43,183 nucleotides of DNA from Spirochaetia bacterium UBA2205. Lineage in GTDB: Bacteria > Spirochaetota > UBA4802 > UB4802. The stretch is from the NCBI GenBank assembly GCA_002328585.1, contig DCUV01000011.1:5748-48930 (forward strand), in the 5' to 3' direction. Every line of letters starts with the position of its first letter. The first letter of the stretch is position 1. The notes under the pieces are model-generated. The model saw nothing but the letters and a program-made list of their open reading frames with translations. It was not told the DNA's origin and made no database searches. The position numbers were made by a program, and so were the translations under genes. Shown here in pieces: positions 1-8,145 of this stretch.

Positions 1-1035
1 GGTTCGGCAGCCGCTGTAGCTTCTGGTATGGCTCCTTTTGCAGGTGGTGGCGATGGGGGAGGCTCTATACGAATACCGTCCGCATATTGCGGATTATTTG
101 GACTTAAACCATCACGCGGGCGGGTTCCTGCCGGCCCTGAGTATGGACAAATATGGCAGGGAGCAGCAGTTGAACATGTTTTAACCCGTTCAGTGCGAGA
201 CAGCGCAGCCATGCTGGATATACTACAGGGTGCTGATATTGGCGCACCATACATCATTGAACCACCAGAGATGCCTTACGCTAAATTAATGCAAAAGTCA
301 CCGGGAAAACTTACTATTGCCATCTCTACTGAATCGCCCATTGGTACTGAGGTACATCCTGAATGCAAAAAGGCAGCAATAGAAGCGGCAAAGATGTGCG
401 AGCGGTTAGGACATCATGTCGAATATGATACACCAGATATTGACGGCATAGCGCTTGCCAAAAGTTATCTGATGCTCTATTTTGGTGAGGTTGCTGCCGA
501 TATAGCAACCATTGGACTAACATTGGGAAGAAAACCAAAACAAACTGATGTTGAGACAACCACATGGATATTAGGCATGCTGGGAAAGGCGTATTCTGCT
601 GGAGATTTTGTTCTTGCATTGCGAGAATGGAATAAAGCCTCACGTATTCTGGGGCAATTTTTTACCAAATATGATATATACCTTACGCCAACAACAGCTC
701 AGCCGCCGGCGCCAATAGGTTCACTGAAACCAAAACCTGTTGAGCTTTTTGCATCCAAGATCATGAACACATTGGGTTTGGGGAAGTTGCTGAAAGCCTC
801 AGGGATTGTTGACAAATTAGCCGTAGAAAGTTTATCACAGGTGCCGTTTACCCAGCTATCTAATCTTACCGGTGTTCCTGCAATGTCCGTTCCCCTGCAC
901 TGGGGCAGTGATGGTTTACCCTATGGTGTTCAGTTTATTGCTTCATTTGGTAAGGAAGGATTGCTATTGCAGCTTGCAGCCCAACTGGAAAAGGCAAAAC
1001 CATGGTTTAATAAACATCCATCGTTGATTATATAA
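1..1035 (+). CDS. Amidase-signature family hydrolase, C-terminal part (5' truncated by window edge)
   Basis: The reading frame is open from base 1, so the gene begins upstream of the window; 344 residues are visible. The start matches the amidase-signature core: a GSAAAVASG stretch followed by DGGGSIRIPSA, whose serine (visible residue 22) is the expected acyl-enzyme nucleophile. By family spacing the cis-serine lies about 24 residues earlier and the catalytic lysine further upstream, both outside the window. The later PFTQLSNLTGVPAMSVPL and GLPYGVQFIA segments are the conserved C-terminal amidase blocks. The family hydrolyses amide bonds in the cytoplasm (free amides, or Gln-tRNA amidation in GatA). 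The 'GDGGGSIR' form and the lack of GatB/GatC nearby argue for a stand-alone amidase. The substrate cannot be told from sequence. Confidence 0.9.
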   Translation, partial: GSAAAVASGMAPFAGGGDGGGSIRIPSAYCGLFGLKPSRGRVPAGPEYGQIWQGAAVEHVLTRSVRDSAAMLDILQGADIGAPYIIEPPEMPYAKLMQKSPGKLTIAISTESPIGTEVHPECKKAAIEAAKMCERLGHHVEYDTPDIDGIALAKSYLMLYFGEVAADIATIGLTLGRKPKQTDVETTTWILGMLGKAYSAGDFVLALREWNKASRILGQFFTKYDIYLTPTTAQPPAPIGSLKPKPVELFASKIMNTLGLGKLLKASGIVDKLAVESLSQVPFTQLSNLTGVPAMSVPLHWGSDGLPYGVQFIASFGKEGLLLQLAAQLEKAKPWFNKHPSLII

Positions 1036-1190
1036 CAAGTATATAATTATCTTATAACGTTGTTAATTCAAAGGTATACCATAAGTGATACTATTATCGT
1101 CTTAACGGTATATCAGATACTTTTATAGTAAAAATTAAATTTTCTACTTGCATGGTTAGCATAAAAAACGTTTGCAGGGTGGAGGTATCC

Positions 1191-1931
1191 ATGAAAAAAT
1201 TATATAAAGCATTGATTGAAGTACTCTATTTTATATACAGGCCGGTATTCTATGTACTGGTGGTGGTTGATACATCTATCCTTGGTATTTTGACCATTGC
1301 ACTTTCTTTTTTTGATCCTACTGGCAACACCGTTCATTACATAGGCGTATTCTGGTCACGGTTAAACCTATTTCTTTCAGGAGTTGGAGTGAAGGTTCAT
1401 GGAAAAGAAAACATAAAGAAGAATCAGCCGTACATCGTTATGATGAATCATCAAAGTTATTATGATGTCTGGGCTGTAATTGGCTACATCCCTTTACAAC
1501 TGCGCTGGGTCATGAAGATGGAATTACGCAAGGTTCCTATCTTTGGTCTGGGCTGCGAACGTATGGGGCATATCTACATTGATCGTGGTGATTCACAACA
1601 GGCACATGAAAGCCTTAAGGTTGCAGTTGAAAAAATTCGTAATGGCGCTTCAGTAGTTTTTTTTCCTGAAGGCACTCGCAGCATTGACGGGAACATGTTG
1701 CCCTTTAAAAAGGGTGGTTTTGTTATAGCTGTTGAATCAAAGGTGCCCGTCTTGCCCATAACCGGTATTGGTTCGCGTCCTATACTGCCAAAAGGGAGTT
1801 TAGCAATACGCCCCGGCACCATCCATCTGTATATACATCCCCCCATTGAGGTTACGGCGTATACCCAGCAAAACAAGGAGGCTCTGATGCAAAGGGTCAG
1901 GGATGTTATTCAGAGCAAGTTAGCATCATAA
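1191..1931 (+). CDS. plsC: 1-acyl-sn-glycerol-3-phosphate acyltransferase-like (PlsC/LPLAT family)
   Basis: The 246-residue membrane-associated acyltransferase has the family hallmarks: NHQSYYD (H87-x4-D92, catalytic) and FFPEGTRS (around 157-164, phosphate binding), then PFKKGGFVIA and PVLPI blocks. Residues 15-45 are hydrophobic and should hold the protein at the inner membrane. It would transfer an acyl group to lysophosphatidic acid in phospholipid synthesis; related LPLATs use other acceptors. The frame opens earlier (ATG at 1152), but GGAGG lies just before the ATG at 1191, and the downstream start gives the usual family N-terminus, so I place the start there. It lies alone, 155 bases after the amidase gene. 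Confidence 0.88.
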   Translation: MKKLYKALIEVLYFIYRPVFYVLVVVDTSILGILTIALSFFDPTGNTVHYIGVFWSRLNLFLSGVGVKVHGKENIKKNQPYIVMMNHQSYYDVWAVIGYIPLQLRWVMKMELRKVPIFGLGCERMGHIYIDRGDSQQAHESLKVAVEKIRNGASVVFFPEGTRSIDGNMLPFKKGGFVIAVESKVPVLPITGIGSRPILPKGSLAIRPGTIHLYIHPPIEVTAYTQQNKEALMQRVRDVIQSKLAS

Positions 1932-2021
1932 CATTGCATACATATCCGCAATGATTGTGCTTCAGTTATAAAAAATTTTTATTGTATATTTTTTTATTCT
2001 ATTTTTTCTTGTTTTTCTTGG

Positions 2022-2030
2022 GCGATAGTT
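2022..2030 (+). repeat. Iterated 9-mer GCGATAGTT (representative copy; 12 exact copies in window)
   Basis: Exact copies read on the + strand start at 2022, 8818, 9097, 11614, 19716, 25843, 30425, 37583 and 41909; copies on the - strand occupy 15454-15462, 18431-18439 and 37319-37327. One-base-short relatives CGATAGTT (- strand) are at 9518, 25339 and 25579, and GCGATAGT at 6464, 13593 (+) and 41061 (-). The commonest flanks are GT or GG before and CC, CT or GC after. This copy reads GGGCGATAGTTCC and lies in the 196-base gap between the acyltransferase and metH. Ten copies are inside genes and two are intergenic. Function is unknown; see the findings. Confidence 0.85.
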
Positions 2031-2127
2031 CCTGATATTGGTTTGTATGGCATACTAAAAACATGATTAACCTCTGTAGTGATGCCCAGTGGTATGATAC
2101 AATTTTTTAAAGGATGGTCATCGTACG

Positions 2128-4554
2128 TTGAATTTAAGAAACCGACTACAAAAACCTTGCCCCCTTATTCTGGACGGAGCAATGGGGACCATGATCTTTA
2201 ATGCTCTTCCCAACTATAAAGGCAATTTAGAGCTCCTTAACATTGAACATCCCGATGTGATACTTTCTATACACAGACAATATATTAATTCTGGTGCCGA
2301 TATAATAGAAACCAACACATTTGGTGGCAATGCACTAAAATTGGCCGAAGCTGGATTGGAAAATCGTTGCGCAGAAATAAACAAAATTGCTGCACAGATA
2401 GCAAAAGAAGTATCTAAAGGCAAAGTGTTTATTGCCGGCTCGGTTGGGCCTACCGGCACCCTGGTGGAACCAATGGGTACTACCCCTGTTGAAGCCGTCT
2501 ATAATGCATTTAAGAAGCAGATAAAAGGATTGGTAGATGGCGGAGTGGATTGTATTGCTATAGAAACAATGACCGACTTACAGGAAGCACGGCTGGCTCT
2601 GCTTGCTGCAAAAGCTGTCACAAACATTCCAATTATATGCAGCATAACATTTGAAGATAACGGCAAAACAGTTACTGGAACGGATATTGTTACAGCTTTT
2701 GCCACTCTTTCACAGATGGGTGCCGATGTGGTTGGTGCCAATTGCAGTATGGGGCCTGATGGTCTGGTGCAACTTTTTACAGGAGCTATCGCCCAGCTTA
2801 AACAACTTGGCGTACCGCTGTCAGTGTGGGCAAATGCAGGGCTGCCCACGCTTGTCAATGGGAAGGCCATCTATTCACTATCACCACAACAATTTGCAAT
2901 GCTGTCAGCTCAATTTGCAAACATGGGGTTTTCCATTATTGGGGGTTGCTGCGGAACCACTCCTGCTCACATCAACGCTTTAGCAAATGCTGTTAAAAAA
3001 ATAAAAATTGATATTCCACAATCAAAAACATATTATTATATCACATCGCGCTATGGATATATTGATGTTCAGCAACATCAGGGTTTAATTATCATTGGCG
3101 AAAGGTTAAATCCTACAGCGCGCAAACAGTTTGCACAGGAATTAAAAGAAAACAAATTTAGTTTTTTGCGTGAGGAATCAAAAAAACAACAGGATGAAGG
3201 AGCTCATATTCTGGACATCAATGTAGGTGTACCCAGCATCGACGAAAGCATCATGATGACCAGGGCTGTTAATATTTTATCTAAAACAGTTACCATACCA
3301 TTGATGATTGATTCGGACAATCATGCTGTCATTCAAGCTGCGTTATGGCAATATCCGGGTATCCCAATTCTAAATTCTATCAGCGCAAAAGAGGAAAGCT
3401 TTAACAGTATGCTTCCTTTATTGCAACAATTTGGCGCTTTTGTCATTGCAATGTGTCTTGATGAAAGCGGCATTCACAAAGAATCAGCCATACGAATTGC
3501 CATTGGGCAAAGGCTTATTACCATGTTACAGGATAATGGTATAGAACTATCACGCATATTTATTGATCCGCTTATACTTGCCGAAAGCGCTGAGAGCGGC
3601 GCTGCAATAGAAACATTGAAAGTAATAGAATATTTTTCAAAACACGGCATTAAAACAAGCATAGGACTTAGCAATATTTCGTTTGGACTTCCACAGCGAA
3701 AGTACATAAACAATGCGTTTTTAAAGTTAGCAATTCAAAAAGGGCTTACAGCAGCAATTGTCAATCCTTCTGCTATCGACAGCAATACTGAAAAACCATT
3801 TACTGCTGAAGAAATGATAGCTCTTGATTTTCTTGAAGGCAGAGACAAAAATGCCGTGCACTATATTGCCCATTTTGGAACATCACAACAGCAATCCAAA
3901 ATACAATCCCCAATAAAAGAAAAATCTATTCATATACTGGATAGAATATTTTCACTGGTTGTTGAGGGCAACATTGATGATATTGAAAATGCAATACATC
4001 AGGCACTAACCATATATGAGCCGGAAACCATAATGAGCAATGCCCTCATTGCTGCGCTGGAAAAAGTTGGGCAATTGTACAGTAGCGGTGAATATTTTTT
4101 ACCGCAAATGATAGTATCAGCTGATACAATGAAAAAGGGTTTTACTGTACTGAAACCTCTGATGCAGCAACATAAAGAATCCCTGTTAGGAAAGATACTA
4201 ATATGCACTGTCAGGGGAGACATCCATGACATTGGCAAAAATATTGTAGCGATGATGCTGGAAAATCATGGATTTGATATCATCGATCTGGGAAAAGATG
4301 TTCCCAATGAAGCTGTCATTGCCTCAATTATTGAACATAAACCGGATATTGTTTGTTTAAGCTCACTGCTGACCACTACCATGCCAAACATGGAACAGGT
4401 TGCAACAATGATCAAACACCAGCAATTACCCTGCAAGCTTATGGTAGGTGGGGCTGTAGTAACAAAAGAATACGCTGAAAGCATTGGCGCCTATTATGGC
4501 AAAGATGCCATTGATGCTGTAAGCATAGCAAAAAACATTATTAAAGTTAAATAA
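2128..4554 (+). CDS. metH: Cobalamin-dependent methionine synthase, short form lacking the reactivation domain
   Basis: The 808-residue protein has the MetH module order. Residues 5-290 are the homocysteine S-methyltransferase barrel with the zinc cysteines C206 (GANC) and C274/C275 (GGCCGT). Residues about 318-575 are the pterin (methyltetrahydrofolate) barrel, with LDINVG and IDSDNH motifs. Residues 605-690 are the helical cap, and 690-808 the Rossmann B12 domain with DIHDIGKN (His700 would be the lower cobalt ligand). E. coli MetH is about 1,230 residues; the missing C-terminal part is the AdoMet-dependent reactivation domain. It transfers methyl from methyl-THF to homocysteine in the cytoplasm. 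The start is a TTG at 2128 preceded by AGGATGG; no in-frame ATG lies close by. No cobalamin riboswitch is evident upstream. Confidence 0.93.
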   Translation: MNLRNRLQKPCPLILDGAMGTMIFNALPNYKGNLELLNIEHPDVILSIHRQYINSGADIIETNTFGGNALKLAEAGLENRCAEINKIAAQIAKEVSKGKVFIAGSVGPTGTLVEPMGTTPVEAVYNAFKKQIKGLVDGGVDCIAIETMTDLQEARLALLAAKAVTNIPIICSITFEDNGKTVTGTDIVTAFATLSQMGADVVGANCSMGPDGLVQLFTGAIAQLKQLGVPLSVWANAGLPTLVNGKAIYSLSPQQFAMLSAQFANMGFSIIGGCCGTTPAHINALANAVKKIKIDIPQSKTYYYITSRYGYIDVQQHQGLIIIGERLNPTARKQFAQELKENKFSFLREESKKQQDEGAHILDINVGVPSIDESIMMTRAVNILSKTVTIPLMIDSDNHAVIQAALWQYPGIPILNSISAKEESFNSMLPLLQQFGAFVIAMCLDESGIHKESAIRIAIGQRLITMLQDNGIELSRIFIDPLILAESAESGAAIETLKVIEYFSKHGIKTSIGLSNISFGLPQRKYINNAFLKLAIQKGLTAAIVNPSAIDSNTEKPFTAEEMIALDFLEGRDKNAVHYIAHFGTSQQQSKIQSPIKEKSIHILDRIFSLVVEGNIDDIENAIHQALTIYEPETIMSNALIAALEKVGQLYSSGEYFLPQMIVSADTMKKGFTVLKPLMQQHKESLLGKILICTVRGDIHDIGKNIVAMMLENHGFDIIDLGKDVPNEAVIASIIEHKPDIVCLSSLLTTTMPNMEQVATMIKHQQLPCKLMVGGAVVTKEYAESIGAYYGKDAIDAVSIAKNIIKVK

Positions 4555-4614
4555 GTAGTAATTTAAAATAATGGATTTATGCTGATTTCCCTTCCATTTT
4601 TTTTTATAATTTTG

Positions 4615-4638
4615 TTGACATTAAGATTGTATATACAA
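4615..4638 (+). promoter_or_regulatory. Possible promoter -35 and 12-bp palindromic operator upstream of the redox operon
   Basis: TTGACA (4615-4620) is followed by a perfect 12-base palindrome, TTGTATATACAA (4627-4638), about 105 bases before the cytochrome start. I see no convincing -10 at 16-18 bases from TTGACA, so the promoter call is tentative. A palindrome in this position would suit a dimeric repressor or activator controlling the four-gene respiratory operon. The regulator is unknown. Confidence 0.35.
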
Positions 4639-4743
4639 GAATTCGCATATGTACTTATTCTGTGGATTAAATACAATCCACTTTTTTTAAATATTTTTAT
4701 TTTTAAAGTATCTATACCACTATAAAGATTAAGGAGCACGTCT

Positions 4744-5259
4744 GTGAAAGGGACACGTTCTTTTCTGCTTTTTTTCTTACCTTTTATTATTTTTACATAC
4801 ATCGCATTTATTGTATTTCAGCAGGCCTGTGATTATGCAATGAATGTACAGGCAAAAAAGCTCCTTCCATTCAATCATCAAACTCACACAACTCAGTATG
4901 GTGCTGACTGTGAACTATGCCACAGCTATGATGCGAATGGAAGATTTAATGGTATCCCTACGGTAGCAGTATGTAAGCAATGTCATGATCCTAACAAGGT
5001 TAATAATGCCACATTCTTTGCAGGATTTAGCGACACTGACAAGCCATGGGAAACATTTGCGCAGCAGCCAGATTTAGTATATTTCAGTCATATGGCTGTG
5101 ACAAAAAATGAGCAAAAAGTTCAGTGTATTTCTTGTCATGGCGACAAAGGAGCTTCTAAAACAACTGCTAAGATCAAGGGTAAAATGGCAATGGGTGTAT
5201 GTATGGACTGTCACACAGTTACAAATGTAAGCAACTCGTGTACAGTATGTCATGATTAA
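4744..5259 (+). CDS. Membrane-anchored pentahaem cytochrome c (Qrc/alternative complex III type)
   Basis: The 171-residue protein starts with a GTG preceded by AAGGAGC. Residues 7-27 form one hydrophobic anchor, and the rest should be periplasmic. Five CxxCH haem-attachment motifs are visible at 56-60, 77-81, 128-132, 153-157 and 166-170, with extra histidines (45, 48, 116) able to act as distal ligands. It is the first gene of a four-gene operon. In Qrc the equivalent subunit (QrcA) carries six haems and takes electrons from periplasmic cytochrome c3; in alternative complex III, ActA is pentahaem. The role here, passing electrons between a periplasmic carrier and the Fe-S subunit, is inferred from context. 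Confidence 0.85.
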   Translation: MKGTRSFLLFFLPFIIFTYIAFIVFQQACDYAMNVQAKKLLPFNHQTHTTQYGADCELCHSYDANGRFNGIPTVAVCKQCHDPNKVNNATFFAGFSDTDKPWETFAQQPDLVYFSHMAVTKNEQKVQCISCHGDKGASKTTAKIKGKMAMGVCMDCHTVTNVSNSCTVCHD

Positions 5260-5307
5260 TCATTCTTATTTTATGAATTGAAAAACAAGTAAGGAGCTAT
5301 TACATCC

Positions 5308-7278
5308 ATGAAACTTGAACGAAAAGACTTCTTAACAATGATTGGGGGGGCGGTTGTTGGTACCGGTGTAGGTACCGTGATATCACCTGGCCCATGGATG
5401 GGGTTACAGTGGTTAGTTGAATGGACACAGGATCAGTATCGCCCACCAAAGGGTGAAGAAAAATACTTAGCAAGTATATGTGACAGGTGCCCTAATAAAT
5501 GTACCATTCAGGTGCGTAAAATTGGTAACAGAGCAGTCAAGATTGAAACTTCAAACCAGGGTTGTGCTGTAGGGCAGCTTTTGTTACAGGTTCTTTATCA
5601 TCCTGAACGAGTTACCACTCCATTAAAACGTACCGGTAAAAAAGGTAAAATTGATTTTGCACCGGTATCATGGGATGAAGCAATTGCTGATATTTCCAAA
5701 AAGATCAATGATGCTATCAATAATAATAAACAGGAACAGATTGTAGCCATTAATCCTGCATATCCTGATGCAACCTCAATGTTGACCGAGAGGATAGCGT
5801 TATTTTCTGGTAGCCCATACGTATTTCAGGAATCAGGTTACTGGGCACTCAGCAATGCATGTTCAGAGATAGCCTTTAAAACTGATGGCGCTATTGATTA
5901 TGATTTTGAAAATGCTGATTGCGTTGTAAGTTTTGGTGCTCGTCTTTTTGAAGGATGGGGTAATCCTGGAAGAATGCATAATGTATTATCATTATGGAAG
6001 AAAAAAGGTATTAAATTTATACAAATAGACTCTATCGCAACTAGAACCGCTTCATTGGCTGACCAGTGGGTAGCAATAAAACCCGGCAGTGAACCACTAT
6101 TTGCTATGGGTGTTGCTCATTACCTGATGAAATATGGTAAACGATCAGGTGCAGCCAATTTTGGAAGATTCACTGAATTGTTAATCAACAAGTATACACC
6201 TGAGAAGGTTTCAGAGCTTACCGGAGTTTCATTAGAAACAATTGAATATGTAGCAAAGGCTCTTATCAGTGCGCAAAGACCTATTGCTGTAGCTGGTAGA
6301 GGAGGAAAAGTTAATTCCTCTTCAGTTGCAGAGTTTTCAATAATACAGACCATCAACAACATGATTGGAAGCATGGGAACCAGTGTTAAACTTGCAAGTT
6401 TCACTACTCCTGTTCAACCTGTTATACCAAAAAAAGCTAAAGGATTGGATGAATATATTGCAAGCGATAGTGTCTGTGATATAGCAATAATTAATAATGC
6501 CAATCCTGTTTACTCAAGTGTATATGGTCAACGATTATCTGATAAGCTTAAAAAAGCTTCAACTGTTGTCCTTCTTACATCTCTGCTCAATGATACAGCT
6601 CTCTATGCAGATTATGTTTTTCCTACAATAACATCATTGGAGATACCTGTTGCAGGAGACGCCGCTGTAACACTTACATCAGATGCTAAACATGCAGGGG
6701 ATTCACTGCTTGGAATAGCAAAAAGCATTGCAAAAATATCATCGCAATTCCCATGGAAGAATTACTTAGAAACGGTGCAAACAGTTAAACATCAAACAAA
6801 AAATATTGCTAATTTAGATATACCTGTAGATTTGATTATTACAAAATTGGAAGAAACTGAAAAAATGCTCAGTGCGTCGGGTTCATACTCAATAGCAATG
6901 ATACCTTTTGAAATACCAACTGTTAGCGATGGTAGTGGATTATCACTGCCGTATGTATTAAAAGGTTTACCTGATACTATTCTGAAAGGTGATACAAGCT
7001 GGGTGTTGATGAATCCAGCAACAGCTTCTAAAGAAGGAATTTCCGAAGGCTCCAAAATCGATATAGAATCTTCCCGTGGTGAGCTTGATACAGTACGAGT
7101 CCACCTTACAAAACGAATTGCTTACGACACTATTGCAATTCCAATCGGTTTTGGTCATGAGGAATTTACTGATTATGCCAGTGAAAAAGGTGTTAACCCT
7201 AAAAAAATCATGTCAGATGCTGTCGACCCGGCCAGTGGTTATGCCGATTGGTGGTTAACACGAGTAAAATTGAGTTAA
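5308..7278 (+). CDS. Molybdopterin-oxidoreductase-family subunit (QrcB/ActB1-like)
   Basis: This 656-residue protein begins with a Tat-like signal: R5-K6-D-F-L followed by a hydrophobic GGAVVGTGVGTVISP stretch; it carries an Arg-Lys pair rather than Arg-Arg. C58-x2-C61-x3-C65-x20-C86 is the N-terminal [4Fe-4S] motif of the family, residues about 100-500 are the molybdopterin-oxidoreductase core, and 540-656 resemble the dinucleotide-binding C-terminal domain (SWVLMNPATASKEGISEG). In Qrc and alternative complex III the homologous subunit holds no molybdenum and acts structurally or as an Fe-S relay; whether this one binds the cofactor cannot be decided by eye. It follows the cytochrome gene by 48 bases, with AAGGAGC before the ATG. 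Confidence 0.85.
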   Translation: MKLERKDFLTMIGGAVVGTGVGTVISPGPWMGLQWLVEWTQDQYRPPKGEEKYLASICDRCPNKCTIQVRKIGNRAVKIETSNQGCAVGQLLLQVLYHPERVTTPLKRTGKKGKIDFAPVSWDEAIADISKKINDAINNNKQEQIVAINPAYPDATSMLTERIALFSGSPYVFQESGYWALSNACSEIAFKTDGAIDYDFENADCVVSFGARLFEGWGNPGRMHNVLSLWKKKGIKFIQIDSIATRTASLADQWVAIKPGSEPLFAMGVAHYLMKYGKRSGAANFGRFTELLINKYTPEKVSELTGVSLETIEYVAKALISAQRPIAVAGRGGKVNSSSVAEFSIIQTINNMIGSMGTSVKLASFTTPVQPVIPKKAKGLDEYIASDSVCDIAIINNANPVYSSVYGQRLSDKLKKASTVVLLTSLLNDTALYADYVFPTITSLEIPVAGDAAVTLTSDAKHAGDSLLGIAKSIAKISSQFPWKNYLETVQTVKHQTKNIANLDIPVDLIITKLEETEKMLSASGSYSIAMIPFEIPTVSDGSGLSLPYVLKGLPDTILKGDTSWVLMNPATASKEGISEGSKIDIESSRGELDTVRVHLTKRIAYDTIAIPIGFGHEEFTDYASEKGVNPKKIMSDAVDPASGYADWWLTRVKLS

Positions 7279-7291
7279 GAGGTGAATAATT

Positions 7292-8122
7292 ATGGCCAAA
7301 ATGACAAGAAGATGGGGAATGGTAATTGATTTAGATAAATGTACTGGATGCGGGGCATGTAATATTGCCTGTTCTCAGGAAAATAATCTACCCATTTTTA
7401 AAGATGATTCTGATGTACCTAAACGGGTTACCTTCCTTGATTTAGTAGAAGTAACCAACGATAAAGATCCTAAAGCACAATATCCTGATGTTAAGGTTGC
7501 GTATTTACCTAAGATGTGTCAGCAGTGTTCAGGTAATGACCCCAATCATCCGCAGCCACCATGCGTTAGCGTTTGTCCGGTTGTGGCAACTGATGTTGGC
7601 GAGGATGGTGTTGTTAGCCAGATATGGTCACGTTGCATAGGATGCAGGTACTGTCAGGTTGCATGTCCGTATGAAGCCCGCGTCTTTCACTGGTGGAAAC
7701 CACGTTATGAGGGTACTTTTAAAAAGTCCTTAAATCCTGATGTTTCTGTTGCATCACGAGGAACCATGGTGAAATGTACTTTCTGTTCGCATATATGGAA
7801 ACGTGAGCGTGATAGAGCTATCGCTAACGGTGTTACTGACATTAACGCTGTTACCTATACACCAGCATGTGCATCTGCATGTCCAACAAATGCAATAATC
7901 TTTGGTGATCTTAATGACCCTTCATCACCAGTATATGAGGCTGCTGTACAGAAGAATCCAAGAGCAGTTCGTCTTGTTCATTCTATAGATGAATTACGCA
8001 CAAAGGATCCTTCTGAATATGAAAAACGATTGAAAATTAAAGATTATCCAAATCCAAAAGTATATTACCTCACAAGTCAGCAATGGCTACGTGATAAAAT
8101 ATCTGGATTTAAAAACTCCTGA
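7292..8122 (+). CDS. Four-cluster ferredoxin-like Fe-S subunit (QrcC/PsrB/ActB2-like)
   Basis: The 276-residue protein has sixteen cysteines in four groups: C17/20/23/27, C76/79/91/95, C115/118/121/125 and C162/165/193/197. This is the DmsB/PsrB/NrfC pattern of four cubane clusters forming an electron wire. There is no signal peptide; the partner subunit with the Tat-like signal could carry it across, as is known for such complexes. It starts 13 bases after the oxidoreductase gene with a GAGGTG ribosome site and is followed 23 bases later by the NrfD gene. It should connect the cytochrome and the quinone-binding membrane subunit. Confidence 0.9.
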   Translation: MAKMTRRWGMVIDLDKCTGCGACNIACSQENNLPIFKDDSDVPKRVTFLDLVEVTNDKDPKAQYPDVKVAYLPKMCQQCSGNDPNHPQPPCVSVCPVVATDVGEDGVVSQIWSRCIGCRYCQVACPYEARVFHWWKPRYEGTFKKSLNPDVSVASRGTMVKCTFCSHIWKRERDRAIANGVTDINAVTYTPACASACPTNAIIFGDLNDPSSPVYEAAVQKNPRAVRLVHSIDELRTKDPSEYEKRLKIKDYPNPKVYYLTSQQWLRDKISGFKNS

Positions 8123-8145
8123 AAAAGGCAAAAGGAGAGTTAACC

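Noticed and set aside
1932..2127. Cobalamin riboswitch upstream of metH
   Set aside because: The gap is only about 196 bases and I found no B12-box-like element.
2499..2870. Antisense frame of 123 codons inside metH
   Set aside because: It mirrors a well-supported gene, has no initiation signal and no recognisable domain.
4615..4638. FNR/CRP-type site in the operon leader
   Set aside because: The palindrome TTGTATATACAA does not fit the TTGAT-N4-ATCAA or TGTGA-N6-TCACA patterns.
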